45,846 nucleotides of DNA from an uncultured Lentisphaeria bacterium (lineage in GTDB: Bacteria > Verrucomicrobiota > Lentisphaeria > Victivallales > Victivallaceae), in contig CASDQW010000076.1 in assembly GCA_949282965.1 (NCBI GenBank), forward strand, positions 1 to 45,846, in the 5' to 3' direction. Below are positions 35,101 to 43,300 of this stretch, one piece after another. The translations under genes and the position numbers were made by a program. How positions within the stretch are numbered: the first letter of the stretch is position 1; every line of letters starts with the position of its first letter. The notes under the pieces were generated by a model. That model had not been told where the DNA came from. It was given only the letters and a program-made list of their open reading frames with translations, and searched no databases.

Positions 35101-35676
35101 AAGGCGGTCTTTTATGACGGATCCCGGACGTTTTTGTGGAACGGGGACCGTTTGGACATGGCGGCTCCCGCGCAGCGGGTGGACGGCGTCTGGTACGTCT
35201 GTGACACCGTGCCCGCCGGGCTGGCCGGATATCTGACGGTCAGCGATGCGACGGATCGCAGCTCCATGTATTTCAAGCGGACGAAACCGGCGCCGATCAT
35301 GTGGCTGGAATCCAACTGCGGGTTCCAGGAGGACGACCTGGCGTTTCTGCTGGATGCGTATCCCGGGAAATCCGCCTACTGGGCGACCAACGGGGCCGGC
35401 AAGAGTTTCATGCTGACGTTCGCCGAACCGCGCCGGCTTGACGGCGTGGCGATCTGCTACTATCAGGGGGCGACCCGTGCTGCGAAGTTCAAGCTGGAAG
35501 TTTCCGACGGCAAGGAGTGGAAGACGGTCTATGACGGGGAAACGCGCAAGAGTTCCGGACCGGTGCTCTACTCGTTCCCGGCGCAGAAGGTCTGCCAGAT
35601 GCGTTTTACCGGTAATGGAAACAGCGCCAATGAGTGGAATTCGATTATTTCGCTGGTTCCTCACGACGCGAAATAA
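32200..35676 (+). CDS. secreted heparinase II/III-like polysaccharide lyase, multidomain
   Basis: A 1,158-aa exported protein; start 32200 has GGGAGG 7 bases upstream and a clean signal peptide (MKVLSMGLAMAVAAVTVSAA). After an N-terminal beta domain (about 25-165) comes the (alpha/alpha) toroid (about 185-500; SHPRLWVNSESLAAVKANL, then HNQGVSYGTF). The heparinase II/III beta-sandwich follows, with YHFGNHQHADAGAFQIYYRG near 548-567, whose His-x-His-x-Asp pattern is the lyase family signature. A copper-amine-oxidase-N-like stalk domain (about 910-1023) and a discoidin/F5-8-type C-terminal domain (about 1030-1158) end it. Probably a secreted polysaccharide lyase; the glycan target is unknown. 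Confidence 0.8.
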   Translation: MKVLSMGLAMAVAAVTVSAAPSKLVLQAEKAQFDSARAETVKRAVFSEGKGVMLKDGQKSRMANPTGEPDLTFHVDIPETGRYWISSLADTTGATREAMRKAGTKYDSLRVMIAVDDDFPRNRVLVVPWGNQNGCYQQLMKQDFTKGKHVIRIWMPEGSALDRLEITPYRAPAVPAAVQKYVPKIVPPASHPRLWVNSESLAAVKANLNKGANRAIWEQVQKVAAMPYTYKVAPRTAAEYDPKLQNAAVYKAFVYLMTGNRKLGEEAVKLMHDYLGAVEFGNMLDITREIGLVLYSGAQVYDWCYDLLTPEDRELFRKNLLRLAEDMEIGWPPFGQTIVNGHGNEAQVNRDLLAMSIALYGDYNLPYQYCAYRILEELVPLRNLEYQCNRHNQGVSYGTFRFGCEMHAAWLMYRMSGQRVFDDVINNVGYFWIYGLTPGGSMMPDGDGTLSTSFWQSPQTTFLCYAYTGDPILKADFERQGGTLGDPLMFLLLNDPDLKAEKSIDTLPLTHYFKGVLASMIARTGWNIGKNSPDVFVEMKGGGYHFGNHQHADAGAFQIYYRGWLATDLGMYHFYGTPYDYGYNKRSIAHNVMLAYQPDEKFLRGAVNDGGQRFNQTCPTSVQQLLSNPQFKYGDTLAADFGPDKTRPFYSYFKADLAPAYSDKLEYYTRAFCFLNLADAVNPAALITVDRMKTARAEYRKYWVINSLTEPKITGNKVQIVSDRSVLPGRLDVRMLLPRKIKVETAGKGEATKFFGANLKPPVAGAAPAQGWRTMVSPAEEKATDVFVSVMQIGDPTAEPLPVDLIENHENCQITLGNRAVVLGTSERLAESQFTVKLPGDRGDMQVLLTDLMPGIWNFRSADGKTNYELFVSAEKTTAFLVVPGGEYIVSPGAASNAVRYESPRIPVPEVRNPISGHCLIDGKPVEKAPDNRVQGDQVLVPAEAVFAALGGKCVAGKDLTVELGGRKAVFYDGSRTFLWNGDRLDMAAPAQRVDGVWYVCDTVPAGLAGYLTVSDATDRSSMYFKRTKPAPIMWLESNCGFQEDDLAFLLDAYPGKSAYWATNGAGKSFMLTFAEPRRLDGVAICYYQGATRAAKFKLEVSDGKEWKTVYDGETRKSSGPVLYSFPAQKVCQMRFTGNGNSANEWNSIISLVPHDAK

Positions 35677-35903
35677 TTCACGTGGGGGCCGTCCGGTTTT
35701 CGGGCGGCTCCGCGCGGCTTTCGATTGACGCCAAGAGCAAGGTTGATTCTTTACCTGCTTTGCTCCGCTCTCCGGCATTGCCGGGGGGCGGATTTTTTGT
35801 CTCCATCGCAAACAGGAGACGAAACGGGCCGAAGCAACCGAAGATTGATCGTACGACAACGGGGCAACAGCGAAACTGGAAGCGTTACAATAGTGGGAAA
35901 AAA
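35677..35903. other. intergenic region after the heparinase gene
   Basis: A 227-base gap without a convincing gene. It contains a hairpin GCCGTCCG/CGGGCGGC near 35690-35711 that lacks a T-run, the strong terminator at 35765-35798, and GTCTCC/GGAGAC (35799-35804 and 35815-35820). A short RNA ending at the terminator cannot be excluded, but no promoter was found. Confidence 0.45.
35765..35798 (+). terminator. rho-independent terminator of the heparinase-like gene
   Basis: CCGCTCTCCGGC (35765-35776) pairs over all 12 positions with GCCGGGGGGCGG (35780-35791), two of them G-T wobbles, around a loop of ATT; A and six T follow (35792-35798). It is 89 bases beyond the stop codon. Confidence 0.85.
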
Positions 35904-35977
35904 TGGAGGCGTGGATCGGAGTCGAACCGATCTTCGCGATTTTGCAGACCGCTGCCTAGCCGCTCGGCAACCACGCC
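35904..35977 (-). tRNA. tRNA-Cys (anticodon GCA)
   Basis: The minus strand folds as a complete cloverleaf: acceptor GGCGTGG/CCACGCC, D-stem GCC/GGC, anticodon stem GCGGT/ATCGC (one G-T wobble) with loop CTGCAAA, a 4-base variable region, T-stem ATCGG/CCGAT with loop TTCGACT. Anticodon GCA (35943-35945 on plus) and the discriminator U73 both identify cysteine. The 3' CCA is encoded (35904-35906) and is followed at once by six T. No integrated element borders it. Confidence 0.97.
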
Positions 35978-35988
35978 ATTGCATACAT

Positions 35989-36016
35989 ACAATAACCTGT
36001 TTTCGGGAAAAGTCCA
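35989..36016 (-). promoter_or_regulatory. possible tRNA-Cys promoter
   Basis: Minus strand TGGACT (36011-36016), 16-base spacer, TATTGT (35989-35994). Start near 35982, about 5 bases before the mature tRNA end. Confidence 0.35.
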
Positions 36017-36142
36017 GTCCGTCCCCGGTATTTTTCCGGATTTTTCCGGAACACTGCCGGGCGGCATTCCGGGGAGTATCGGGAAATCGGGAAAAATCCC
36101 TGTTGTTTTCTGGCAACACCGGATTCCCGGGAGTATGGTAAA

Positions 36143-36156
36143 ATGGTTGCAACCAT
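36143..36156. promoter_or_regulatory. 14-bp palindrome, possible operator of the GH20 gene
   Basis: ATGGTTGCAACCAT is perfectly self-complementary and lies 20 bases before the GH20 start, just after a TATGGT (36134-36139) that has TGGCAA (36111-36116) 17 bases upstream. The size and place suit a repressor site; the regulator is not in the immediate neighbourhood. The palindrome contains an in-frame ATG that is unlikely to be a start, since AAAGGA (36161-36166) lies downstream of it. Confidence 0.45.
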
Positions 36157-36175
36157 AGCGAAAGGACATTTTAAA

Positions 36176-37654
36176 ATGCCGAAGCCTCAGGATCTGCTCA
36201 TTCCCCGTCCCCGGAAAATCGAACTGACCGGCGGTACCATGCCGCTGACCGCCCTGCATGCGGAAGCGCCGGAACCGTTGGCAACGGAAATGCGTGCGGC
36301 GGACACGCTTTTCCGGCAGACACGGCTTTTCGGGGAAGCGCTGCCGTGCCGGTTGTCGCTGGACGTTGAGCTGCCTGCCGAAGGATACGAACTGGTCATC
36401 GCCGCCGACGGTGTCCGGATAACCGGCGGCGACCGCGCCGGTGTCTTTTACGGAATCCAGACGTTGCGACAGCTGCTGGAAGGGGCGCAGAACGCGCGGC
36501 GTGGCGAACTTGTCGCACTGCGGATCGTCGATGCGCCGGAATTTCACTGGCGGTCGTGTATGCTGGATTCCGCCCGGCATTTTCAGAGTGCGGCGCAGGT
36601 GCGGGAGGTCATCGAGGTGCTCGCCCGCTACAAATTCAATCGTTTTCACTGGCATCTTGTGGACCATTTCAGCTGGCGCATCGGGTTTAACCGGCATGCC
36701 GAGATGTTGGAGCCGTTTCCCGGACACGCCCGTTCCACCGGCTATTACACGCCGGAGGAAATCCGGGACATTCTCGCCTATGCCGCCGAACGCCATATCG
36801 AAGTCATTCCCGAACTGGAAATGCCGGGACACAGCAGCGGCGTTTTTGCGATTCATCCGGAGCTGGCCTGCCCCGACGGGACGCCGATCGACGTCACCCG
36901 CTGCGAATACTGCATCGGCAATCCCGCGTCGCGTCGTTTCCTCGGTGAAATCATCGACGAAACCATGGAACTGTTTCCGGGGATCCGCCATTTGCATCTC
37001 GGCGGCGACGAGGCGTCTCCCCGCCACTGGCGACAGTGCCCCGTCTGCCGCAACGCCATCCGCGATCTGGGATTGAACGATGAACGCGACCTGGAGCATC
37101 ATTTCATGACGGATCTGGCCCGCCGGGTGCTGGATCACGGTGTTCGGCCGATTCTGTGGTCGTCGCTGCGCGCCTATGATCCCCGGATCATCATGCAGTG
37201 CTGGGGCGGGCGTCCGCTCGACCCGGAACTCAATCGCGGTTCACTGGCTGGGCGGCGCTCCATGGTGCGCTGCCAGACCGCCTGGATCGGCGCCGTTGCC
37301 GCCGCCCAGATGGAACTGGCGCTGATGCGCGGCGCCGACCTGATCAATTCCCGGCACGATTATACGTATCTGGATTACCCGATGCGCCGGAGTGAGCCGC
37401 ACAGTCTCTGGATGCCGGACCTGACGCTGGAGCGGGTGTATCAGTTCGACCCGCTGCCGGAGGAAACTTCGGCCGGCCGGCGCCGCCAGGTGCTCGGCGC
37501 GGAAGCCTGCCTCTGGACGGAACTGATTACGCCCGACCGGGTCATGGAGAAACTCTTTCCCCGGCTTCTGGCGTTCTGCGAAACGGTCTGGACGCCCGGA
37601 GAACTGCGGGACTGGACGGATTTCCGCCGCCGCGCCCGTCATCACCGCCATTGA
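36176..37654 (+). CDS. family 20 glycoside hydrolase (beta-N-acetylhexosaminidase-like)
   Basis: A 492-aa GH20 enzyme expected to remove terminal N-acetylhexosamine with substrate-assisted catalysis. A small N-terminal domain (about 1-115) precedes the TIM barrel, in which HWHLVDHFSWRI near 161, PELEMPGHSSGV near 210 and the catalytic Asp-Glu pair HLGGDEASPRHW near 275 are clear. Cys pair CPVC near 288 follows. There is no signal peptide, so it probably acts on oligosaccharides inside the cell. ATG 36176 has AAAGGA upstream. It does not sit in an operon; a palindrome lies just upstream and a terminator follows. Confidence 0.9.
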   Translation: MPKPQDLLIPRPRKIELTGGTMPLTALHAEAPEPLATEMRAADTLFRQTRLFGEALPCRLSLDVELPAEGYELVIAADGVRITGGDRAGVFYGIQTLRQLLEGAQNARRGELVALRIVDAPEFHWRSCMLDSARHFQSAAQVREVIEVLARYKFNRFHWHLVDHFSWRIGFNRHAEMLEPFPGHARSTGYYTPEEIRDILAYAAERHIEVIPELEMPGHSSGVFAIHPELACPDGTPIDVTRCEYCIGNPASRRFLGEIIDETMELFPGIRHLHLGGDEASPRHWRQCPVCRNAIRDLGLNDERDLEHHFMTDLARRVLDHGVRPILWSSLRAYDPRIIMQCWGGRPLDPELNRGSLAGRRSMVRCQTAWIGAVAAAQMELALMRGADLINSRHDYTYLDYPMRRSEPHSLWMPDLTLERVYQFDPLPEETSAGRRRQVLGAEACLWTELITPDRVMEKLFPRLLAFCETVWTPGELRDWTDFRRRARHHRH

Positions 37655-37665
37655 GCGGGGGGGAG

Positions 37666-37705
37666 GCAGGCCGCATGTTCGCCATGCGGCCTGCGATGTT
37701 TTTTT
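37666..37705 (+). terminator. terminator after the GH20 gene
   Basis: GCAGGCCGCATG (37666-37677) is perfectly complementary to CATGCGGCCTGC (37683-37694) around a 5-base loop, followed by GATG and seven T (37699-37705). The last T overlaps the stop of the convergent PHP gene, so the hairpin may also end that transcript, though that side lacks a T-run. Confidence 0.9.
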
Positions 37706-38595
37706 CAGCAGCTGAGACGTTCTTCAATTTCGTCGAGCCACGCGGTGGCGCCGCAGTGTCGGGAAAAATGGCATTCCAGACCGACGTTGAGCCGGTAATA
37801 TTCGGGGGAGGAGTGGCAGTCCGAACCGGCGGAGCGCAGCAGCCCGTGGCTCCGGGCGTAGTCGCTGTAACACACGGTCAGTTCCGGCGGAATCAGGGTG
37901 TGTGCGCATTCGATGCCGTCGAAGCCGAGTTCTTCCCGAAGCTGGTCCATCCGGCGCCGGTCGGCGCGCTGGAAATAATGCAGCGGATGAGCGATGAACA
38001 CCAGACCGCCGCACCGCCGGACAATGGGCAGTACCTCATCGGCGGCGGGATAGGGGGGAAACTCCGCCCCCGCCGTGATCTTCCGCCAGAACGCGGATTC
38101 TTCTCCCGGACGGAGCCAGCTCAGCCGGATAAATTCCGCCATCTGGATGAGCCGGTTGACGTGGGTGACGCCCTGCCGTTCGATCGCCTTTTCCGGGCGG
38201 TAGCGGCGGAGCAGTTCCAGCCGTTCGGCGCGGCCGTAGGGGAAGCCCGCGCGAATCATGGCCCGGGAGGTGGCTTCTCCGAATGCGCATTGCCAGCGGC
38301 GGTACCGGTCGAAAACCGCTTCCAGTTCCGGCGGCGTTGCCGGCGGCAATCCCAGGCAGACCAGATCCACCGGGCCGATGGTGGTGTGGCAGGTCAGTTC
38401 CGCACCGGGAATGAAGCGCACGGAAGGATGCCGCTCCGCGGCGGCCAGCACGTCGGGCAGGGAGTCCATGGTGTGGTGATCGGTGATCGCAATGGTGCGC
38501 GTACCCCGTTCTTCGGCCAGGTGGAAGTAGTATTCCACCGGCGCATTGGCGTCGTAACTCCAGTGTGAATGCAAATGCAGGTCGAAATCCGCCAT
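37705..38595 (-). CDS. PHP-domain phosphoesterase
   Basis: A 296-aa single-domain PHP protein. All four histidine/aspartate metal-binding motifs can be seen: DLHLHSHWSYD near 5, ITDHHTMD near 38, PGAELTCH near 63, and FIAHPLHY near 205 with SAGSDCHSS near 262. Relatives hydrolyse nucleoside 3',5'-bisphosphates or histidinol phosphate, but this one cannot be assigned. It lies 93 bases downstream of the MATE gene on the same strand. DnaE, nearby, contains an N-terminal PHP domain as well; I see no sign that the two are functionally linked. Confidence 0.87.
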   Translation of the reverse strand: MADFDLHLHSHWSYDANAPVEYYFHLAEERGTRTIAITDHHTMDSLPDVLAAAERHPSVRFIPGAELTCHTTIGPVDLVCLGLPPATPPELEAVFDRYRRWQCAFGEATSRAMIRAGFPYGRAERLELLRRYRPEKAIERQGVTHVNRLIQMAEFIRLSWLRPGEESAFWRKITAGAEFPPYPAADEVLPIVRRCGGLVFIAHPLHYFQRADRRRMDQLREELGFDGIECAHTLIPPELTVCYSDYARSHGLLRSAGSDCHSSPEYYRLNVGLECHFSRHCGATAWLDEIEERLSC

Positions 38596-38688
38596 CGGTT
38601 CTTTTCCTCATGATTGGGGCCGGTGTGGCGACGGCCGACTGTCCTTGCTTCGTTCCGTCCGGTGCCGTTTTCTGAAACTGGTGGAAGG

Positions 38689-40128
38689 TTAAAGCACAGC
38701 GGACTCTTCCACGTCCACTGCCACCGAGGAAACCTTGCGTTGAATCAGCCGGATCTTCCGCCAGCGGTTGGAGCGGAAGCGCCAGAGCACCAGGCCGCCT
38801 TCCAGAAAGGCGTATGTCACGAGAAACGCCCAGACCGTCACCACCGACGCACCGAGGACGTGGATCAGGATGAATACTCCCGGCACCATCACCAGATAGG
38901 CGCAGCCGCTGGTGATCAGCAAGACCGAGGCGGTGTCGCCCGCTCCGCGCAGAGCACCGACGAAGATGTATTTGAGCGTGTCCGCGAAGTTGAAGAAGAC
39001 CGCGCATACCAGCAGCCACCGGGTGGTGTCGATCACTTCCGCGAAATCCCCGCCGCCGGCACCGCTCGGTGCAAAAAGATTCGCCAGTGCGGTCGGGAAA
39101 AACAAGTAGACGATCCCCCCCAGACACATGTACAGCAGTCCCAGCCGCCATGCCCGGTACGCCGTCCTGCGGGCGATTTCGTGCCGCTGGCGTCCGATGT
39201 ACTGACCGGCGACGATGGAAGTGGCGTCGCTCATTCCGAGCAGCGGGATGAAAAACATGTTGTTGATGGAAAGCGCTATAACGTGCGCTGCGAGCGGCAG
39301 GCTGCCGAGCTTGCCGATAAGGAAGGTTGCCAGCGTGAACGCCGCCACTTCAAAGAACACCTGCAATCCGGACGGTGTGCCGTAGCGCAGCAGCCGCCGG
39401 AGGAAATCCCATTGCACCCCGCTTCGATCCCGCGTCGGAAACCGTTTCTGGTCAACCGACAGGAAATAGCAGAGGATCGTCAGAAAGGAAAAACTCGCGC
39501 ACAGCGATGTGGCGATTCCCGCCCCGAGAATGCCCAGCGCCGGAATCGGCCCCCAGCCGAAAATGAAGACGTAGTCCAGCGGGATGTTGAGCAGGCAGGC
39601 GATGGTGTTGATCAGCGAGACCGGTACCGTTTTGCCCCGTCCCGAGAAGAAACAGAAAAACGGTGCCGCCAGACACGCGAAAGCTCCACTGGGGATCAGT
39701 GCGTGAAAGTATTCCTGCTCCCGTTCGATCAGTTCCGGGGAGTGCCCGCCGCGTTCGATCAGCACCGTGCCGAGTGCCGGCAGCGCGAAAACGATCAGCA
39801 GCGATGCGCCGACCGAAAAATAAAAGCCGGTCCACACCGCCCCCAGCAGCGAGTCGCGGTCATCCGCCCCGTAATACTGCGCCACCAGCGCCGAGGTGAA
39901 GTTCGCGGTCACCATGAAAAAGCTGAACAGCGTGAAATAGAGAATGCCCGCCGGCATCGCCGCCGCCACGTCCAGTGTGGAGTTGGACGCGAGAAACTTG
40001 CGGTCCACAAACTGCATGAACGTGTTGCTGGCGCTCAGAATGATCAGCGGATATGCGATTTTCCAGAGTTCGAGATAACCGCCGCGGCCGACGAAGTCGC
40101 GGCGGGTGAAATAGGGGATCGAAAACAT
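38689..40128 (-). CDS. MATE-family multidrug/organic-cation efflux transporter
   Basis: A 479-aa transporter with 12 hydrophobic helices in two similar halves, as in MATE proteins. The first half begins LWKIAYPLIILSASNTFMQFVDRKFL; the second half begins LLRYGTPSGLQVFFEVAAFT near 245. The segment ALIPSGAFACLAAPFFCFFSGRGKT near 148 and FADTLKYIFVGALRGAGDT near 370 are the paired family features. The Na+ or H+ coupling and the substrate are not determinable. Its own good promoter lies upstream, and the PHP gene follows. Confidence 0.9.
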   Translation of the reverse strand: MFSIPYFTRRDFVGRGGYLELWKIAYPLIILSASNTFMQFVDRKFLASNSTLDVAAAMPAGILYFTLFSFFMVTANFTSALVAQYYGADDRDSLLGAVWTGFYFSVGASLLIVFALPALGTVLIERGGHSPELIEREQEYFHALIPSGAFACLAAPFFCFFSGRGKTVPVSLINTIACLLNIPLDYVFIFGWGPIPALGILGAGIATSLCASFSFLTILCYFLSVDQKRFPTRDRSGVQWDFLRRLLRYGTPSGLQVFFEVAAFTLATFLIGKLGSLPLAAHVIALSINNMFFIPLLGMSDATSIVAGQYIGRQRHEIARRTAYRAWRLGLLYMCLGGIVYLFFPTALANLFAPSGAGGGDFAEVIDTTRWLLVCAVFFNFADTLKYIFVGALRGAGDTASVLLITSGCAYLVMVPGVFILIHVLGASVVTVWAFLVTYAFLEGGLVLWRFRSNRWRKIRLIQRKVSSVAVDVEESAVL

Positions 40129-40190
40129 GATTGTAACGTTTCAGGAGATGGTTGTGTTTACAGGTCTATCAGGATTCAGATAAAATCAAT

Positions 40191-40219
40191 ACTATAGTAC
40201 CGTTTCGCGTGATTGGCAA
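40191..40219 (-). promoter_or_regulatory. sigma70-type promoter for the MATE gene
   Basis: Minus strand: -35 TTGCCA (40214-40219), 17-base spacer, -10 TATAGT (40191-40196), each five of six to consensus. Start near 40184, leaving a 56-base leader. Confidence 0.65.
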
Positions 40220-40280
40220 GGTGTCGGGAAGGCTTTTTTCATGGAAAGTTCCGGGGTTGTGAAAAAAAACGTCCCGGCAT

Positions 40281-40308
40281 TTGAATTTCTCCGGCGGGCC
40301 GTTATAAT
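40281..40308 (+). promoter_or_regulatory. sigma70-type promoter for dnaE
   Basis: TTGAAT (40281-40286), 16-base spacer, TATAAT (40303-40308), a perfect -10. The start should fall near 40315, immediately before a six-codon open frame at 40316. Confidence 0.65.
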
Positions 40309-40315
40309 TTCTCTC

Positions 40316-40336
40316 ATGAAAACCATACTTGAATGA
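40316..40336 (+). other. six-codon upstream open frame before dnaE
   Basis: An ATG at 40316 gives Met-Lys-Thr-Ile-Leu-Glu and stops at 40334-40336. Its stop overlaps an in-frame dnaE ATG (40333). It would sit at the very 5' end of the message, without a Shine-Dalgarno. It may be chance. Confidence 0.2.
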
Positions 40337-40350
40337 CCGGGAGAAACAAC

Positions 40351-43300
40351 ATGCCGTCTGATTTCGTACATCTGCACGTTCACAGCCATTACAGTCTGCT
40401 CGACGGGGCCTGCACCACCAAGGGACTGCTGCAGATGGCCAAAGAGTTTGACATGCCCGCGGTGGCGATTACCGACCACGGTTTTCTCGGCGCGACGCAG
40501 GATTTCTACAAGACGTTCAAGGGCAGCGGGGTCAAGTCCATCATCGGCTGCGAAGCCTATATCACGCCCGGATCCCGGTTCGACAAGAACCCGGCGACAC
40601 CGCACGTGCGCGGCTTCCATCTGCTGCTGCTGGCGGAGAACAACGCCGGATACCACAGCTTGTGCAAGCTGATTTCCGAGGGGTTCCGCACCGGTGCTTA
40701 TTACAGCAAGCCACGCATCGACAAGGAGTTGCTGACACAGTATCATGACGGACTCATTGCCATGTCCGCCTGTATTGCCGGAGAGATCCCCCAGCGCATT
40801 CTGGAAGGCGACATTCCGGCAGCGGAGAAGGCGTTGCGGGAATATCTGGACATTTTCGGGCCGGAGCGCTTTTTTCTGGAGGTCATGGATCACGGCATGG
40901 AGGAGGAGCGGCGGGTCACCCGGGCACTGGCGGAGATGGCGGGCAAATTCCAGCTCGGGCTGGTGGCCACCAACGACGCGCATTATCTCAAAAAGGAACA
41001 TGCCAGGGCGCACGAAATCATGCTCTGCATCCAGACCGGTGCGCTGCTGTCCGACCCGAAGCATTTCCGCTTTTCCGCGCCGGAATATTATTTTAAAAGC
41101 CCGGACGAGATGAAGGAGCTTTTCCGCGAGCTGCCCGAGGCGATCACCAATACCCGCGCCATCGCCGAGCGCTGCGAAGTCTCCTTCCGCTACGTGCCGG
41201 AGGTCAACCATTATCCGGTTTACACCCTGCCGGACGGTACGGTCCCGGGAAAGGAGTTCCTGCGGAAAATCTGTCTGGACAACATTCCCAAACGCTACCA
41301 CTTCGATCCGACCGCGCCGGAATTGACGCCGGAGCAGCGGGAGATCCTCGAGCGCATGGATTATGAGCTCGACATCATCGACCGGACCAAATACTGTTCC
41401 TACTTTCTGGTGGTCAGCGACTTCATCCGGCACGCCAAATCGCAGGGCATTCCGGTCGGTCCGGGCCGCGGTAGCGGCGCCGGCAGCCTGGTGGCGTACC
41501 TGACGGAGATTACCAACATCGATCCGCTCCGGTACAATTTGCTCTTCGAACGGTTCCTGAACCCGGAGCGGGTCAGCCCCCCCGACTTCGACATTGACTT
41601 CTGTGAAAAACGGCGCGGCGAGGTCATCGAATACGTCCGCCATAAATACGGCGAGGACAGCGTCGCCCAGATCTGCACCTACGGCGCGTTGAAAACCAAG
41701 GCCGTGCTCAAGGACGTCGCCCGGGTGCTCGGCCACGATTTCGAATTCGGCAACCGCATCAGCAAACTGGTGCCGGACGAGCTGAAAATGACGCTGGCCA
41801 AGGCCGTCGAAAAATCCGAGGAACTGGCCGCGCTCATTGAGAACGACCCCGAGGTGGAGGAGGTTTTCCAGTACGCCGAAGTGCTGGAAGGCTTGAACCG
41901 GCAGCTCGGCATTCACGCCGCCGGCGTGATCATCGGGGACCAGCGGCTGGACAACCTCGTCCCGCTCACCATCGGCGCCGGCGGGGAAATCATCACCCAG
42001 TTCACCGCGGTGCCCTGTGAGGAACTCGGGCTGCTGAAAATGGACTTCCTCGGGCTGCGCACGTTGACCATCATCCGCAACGCGCTGGACATGATCGAGG
42101 AAAATCACGGCGTGGTCATCAATATGGATGAACTGCCGCTGGACGATCCGAAAACCTATGAACTGCTTCAGCGCGGCGACACGGTGGCGGTGTTCCAGCT
42201 GGAATCCGGCGGCATGCAGAATCTCTGCCGCCAGTTCGGCGTGGAAACCATCGAACACATCATCGCTCTGCTGGCCATCTACCGGCCGGGGCCGATGCAG
42301 TTCATCCCGCAGTTCGTCCGCCGCAAGAAGGGGGAGGAGGAGATCATCTACGACCACCCGAAAATGGAGCGCTACCTCAAGGAAACCTACGGCATCATGC
42401 TTTATCAGGAGCAGATCATGCAGGTGGTGCAGGTTCTGGCCGGTTTTTCCCTGGGGGGCGCGGACATTCTGCGGCGTGCCATCGGGAAGAAAAAGGTGGA
42501 CGTGCTGGCGCAGCAGAAGGCGAAATTCGTGGAGGGCTGCGCCAAAACCAACCAGATTTCCGAAGCGCTGGCCAACCAGATCTGGGAAAAGATCGAAATG
42601 TTCGCCGGATACGGGTTCAACAAGTCGCACAGCGCGGCTTACGCCGTGGTCTCCTATCAGACGGCTTACCTCAAGGCCAACTACCCGGTGGAATTCATGG
42701 CGGCGGTGCTGACCAGCGAACTGGCGAACGCCGATCAGATCGCCTTCCTGATCAACGCCTGCCGGGAAATGGGCATCAAAGTGCTGCCGCCGAACGTCAA
42801 CAGCAGCCAGATCGCCTTCGGGGTGGACAACGGCGCGATCCGTTTCGGTCTGGGGGCGATCAAGGGCGTGGGCGAAGTGGCCGCGCGCAAGATCATCGAA
42901 TCGCGACAGGCGGACGGGAAATTCAAGAGTTTTCAGGATTTCTGCGAACGCTGCGGTGCGGCGATGAATTCCCGGATGATGGAGCATCTGACCCGGGCGG
43001 GAGCGTTCGACCAGCTCGGGCTGCGGCGGAGCCAGATTCTGGCGATCGCCGAACCGATGCTGAAATTCGCCGCGTCGCGCATGGCGGACCGGGCCAGCGG
43101 GCAGGGGTCGTTGTTCGATCTGCTCGACGGCGGAGACGCGGAGGAAAGCTGCTCCATTCCGATCCCCGACATTCCGGAATTTTCACTGGAAGAGATTCTG
43201 GAAAACGAGAAGGAGCTGCTGGGTTTTTATGTGACGGGACATCCGCTGGATCCCCAGGCGGAACTGGTGCGGGCCCTGTCCTCGGTGCCGATCCGGGAAC

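Noticed and set aside
31972..35859. A 1,295-codon open frame on the strand opposite the heparinase-like gene
   Set aside because: It mirrors the coding frame of a clear enzyme, shows no domain, is rich in Arg/His/Gln as expected of antisense frames in GC-rich DNA, and lacks a ribosome-binding site.
35677..35903. A small RNA ending at the 35765-35798 terminator
   Set aside because: The hairpin is well explained as the heparinase gene's terminator, and I found no promoter between the stop codon and the hairpin.
36031..36050. Direct repeat of TTTTTCCGGA (two adjacent copies)
   Set aside because: Only two short copies; no CRISPR-like spacing or further repeats, so probably chance in an A/T-rich patch.
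40192..42987. A 931-codon frame opposite dnaE
   Set aside because: Same reason: antisense shadow of an unmistakable polymerase gene, with no recognisable domain.
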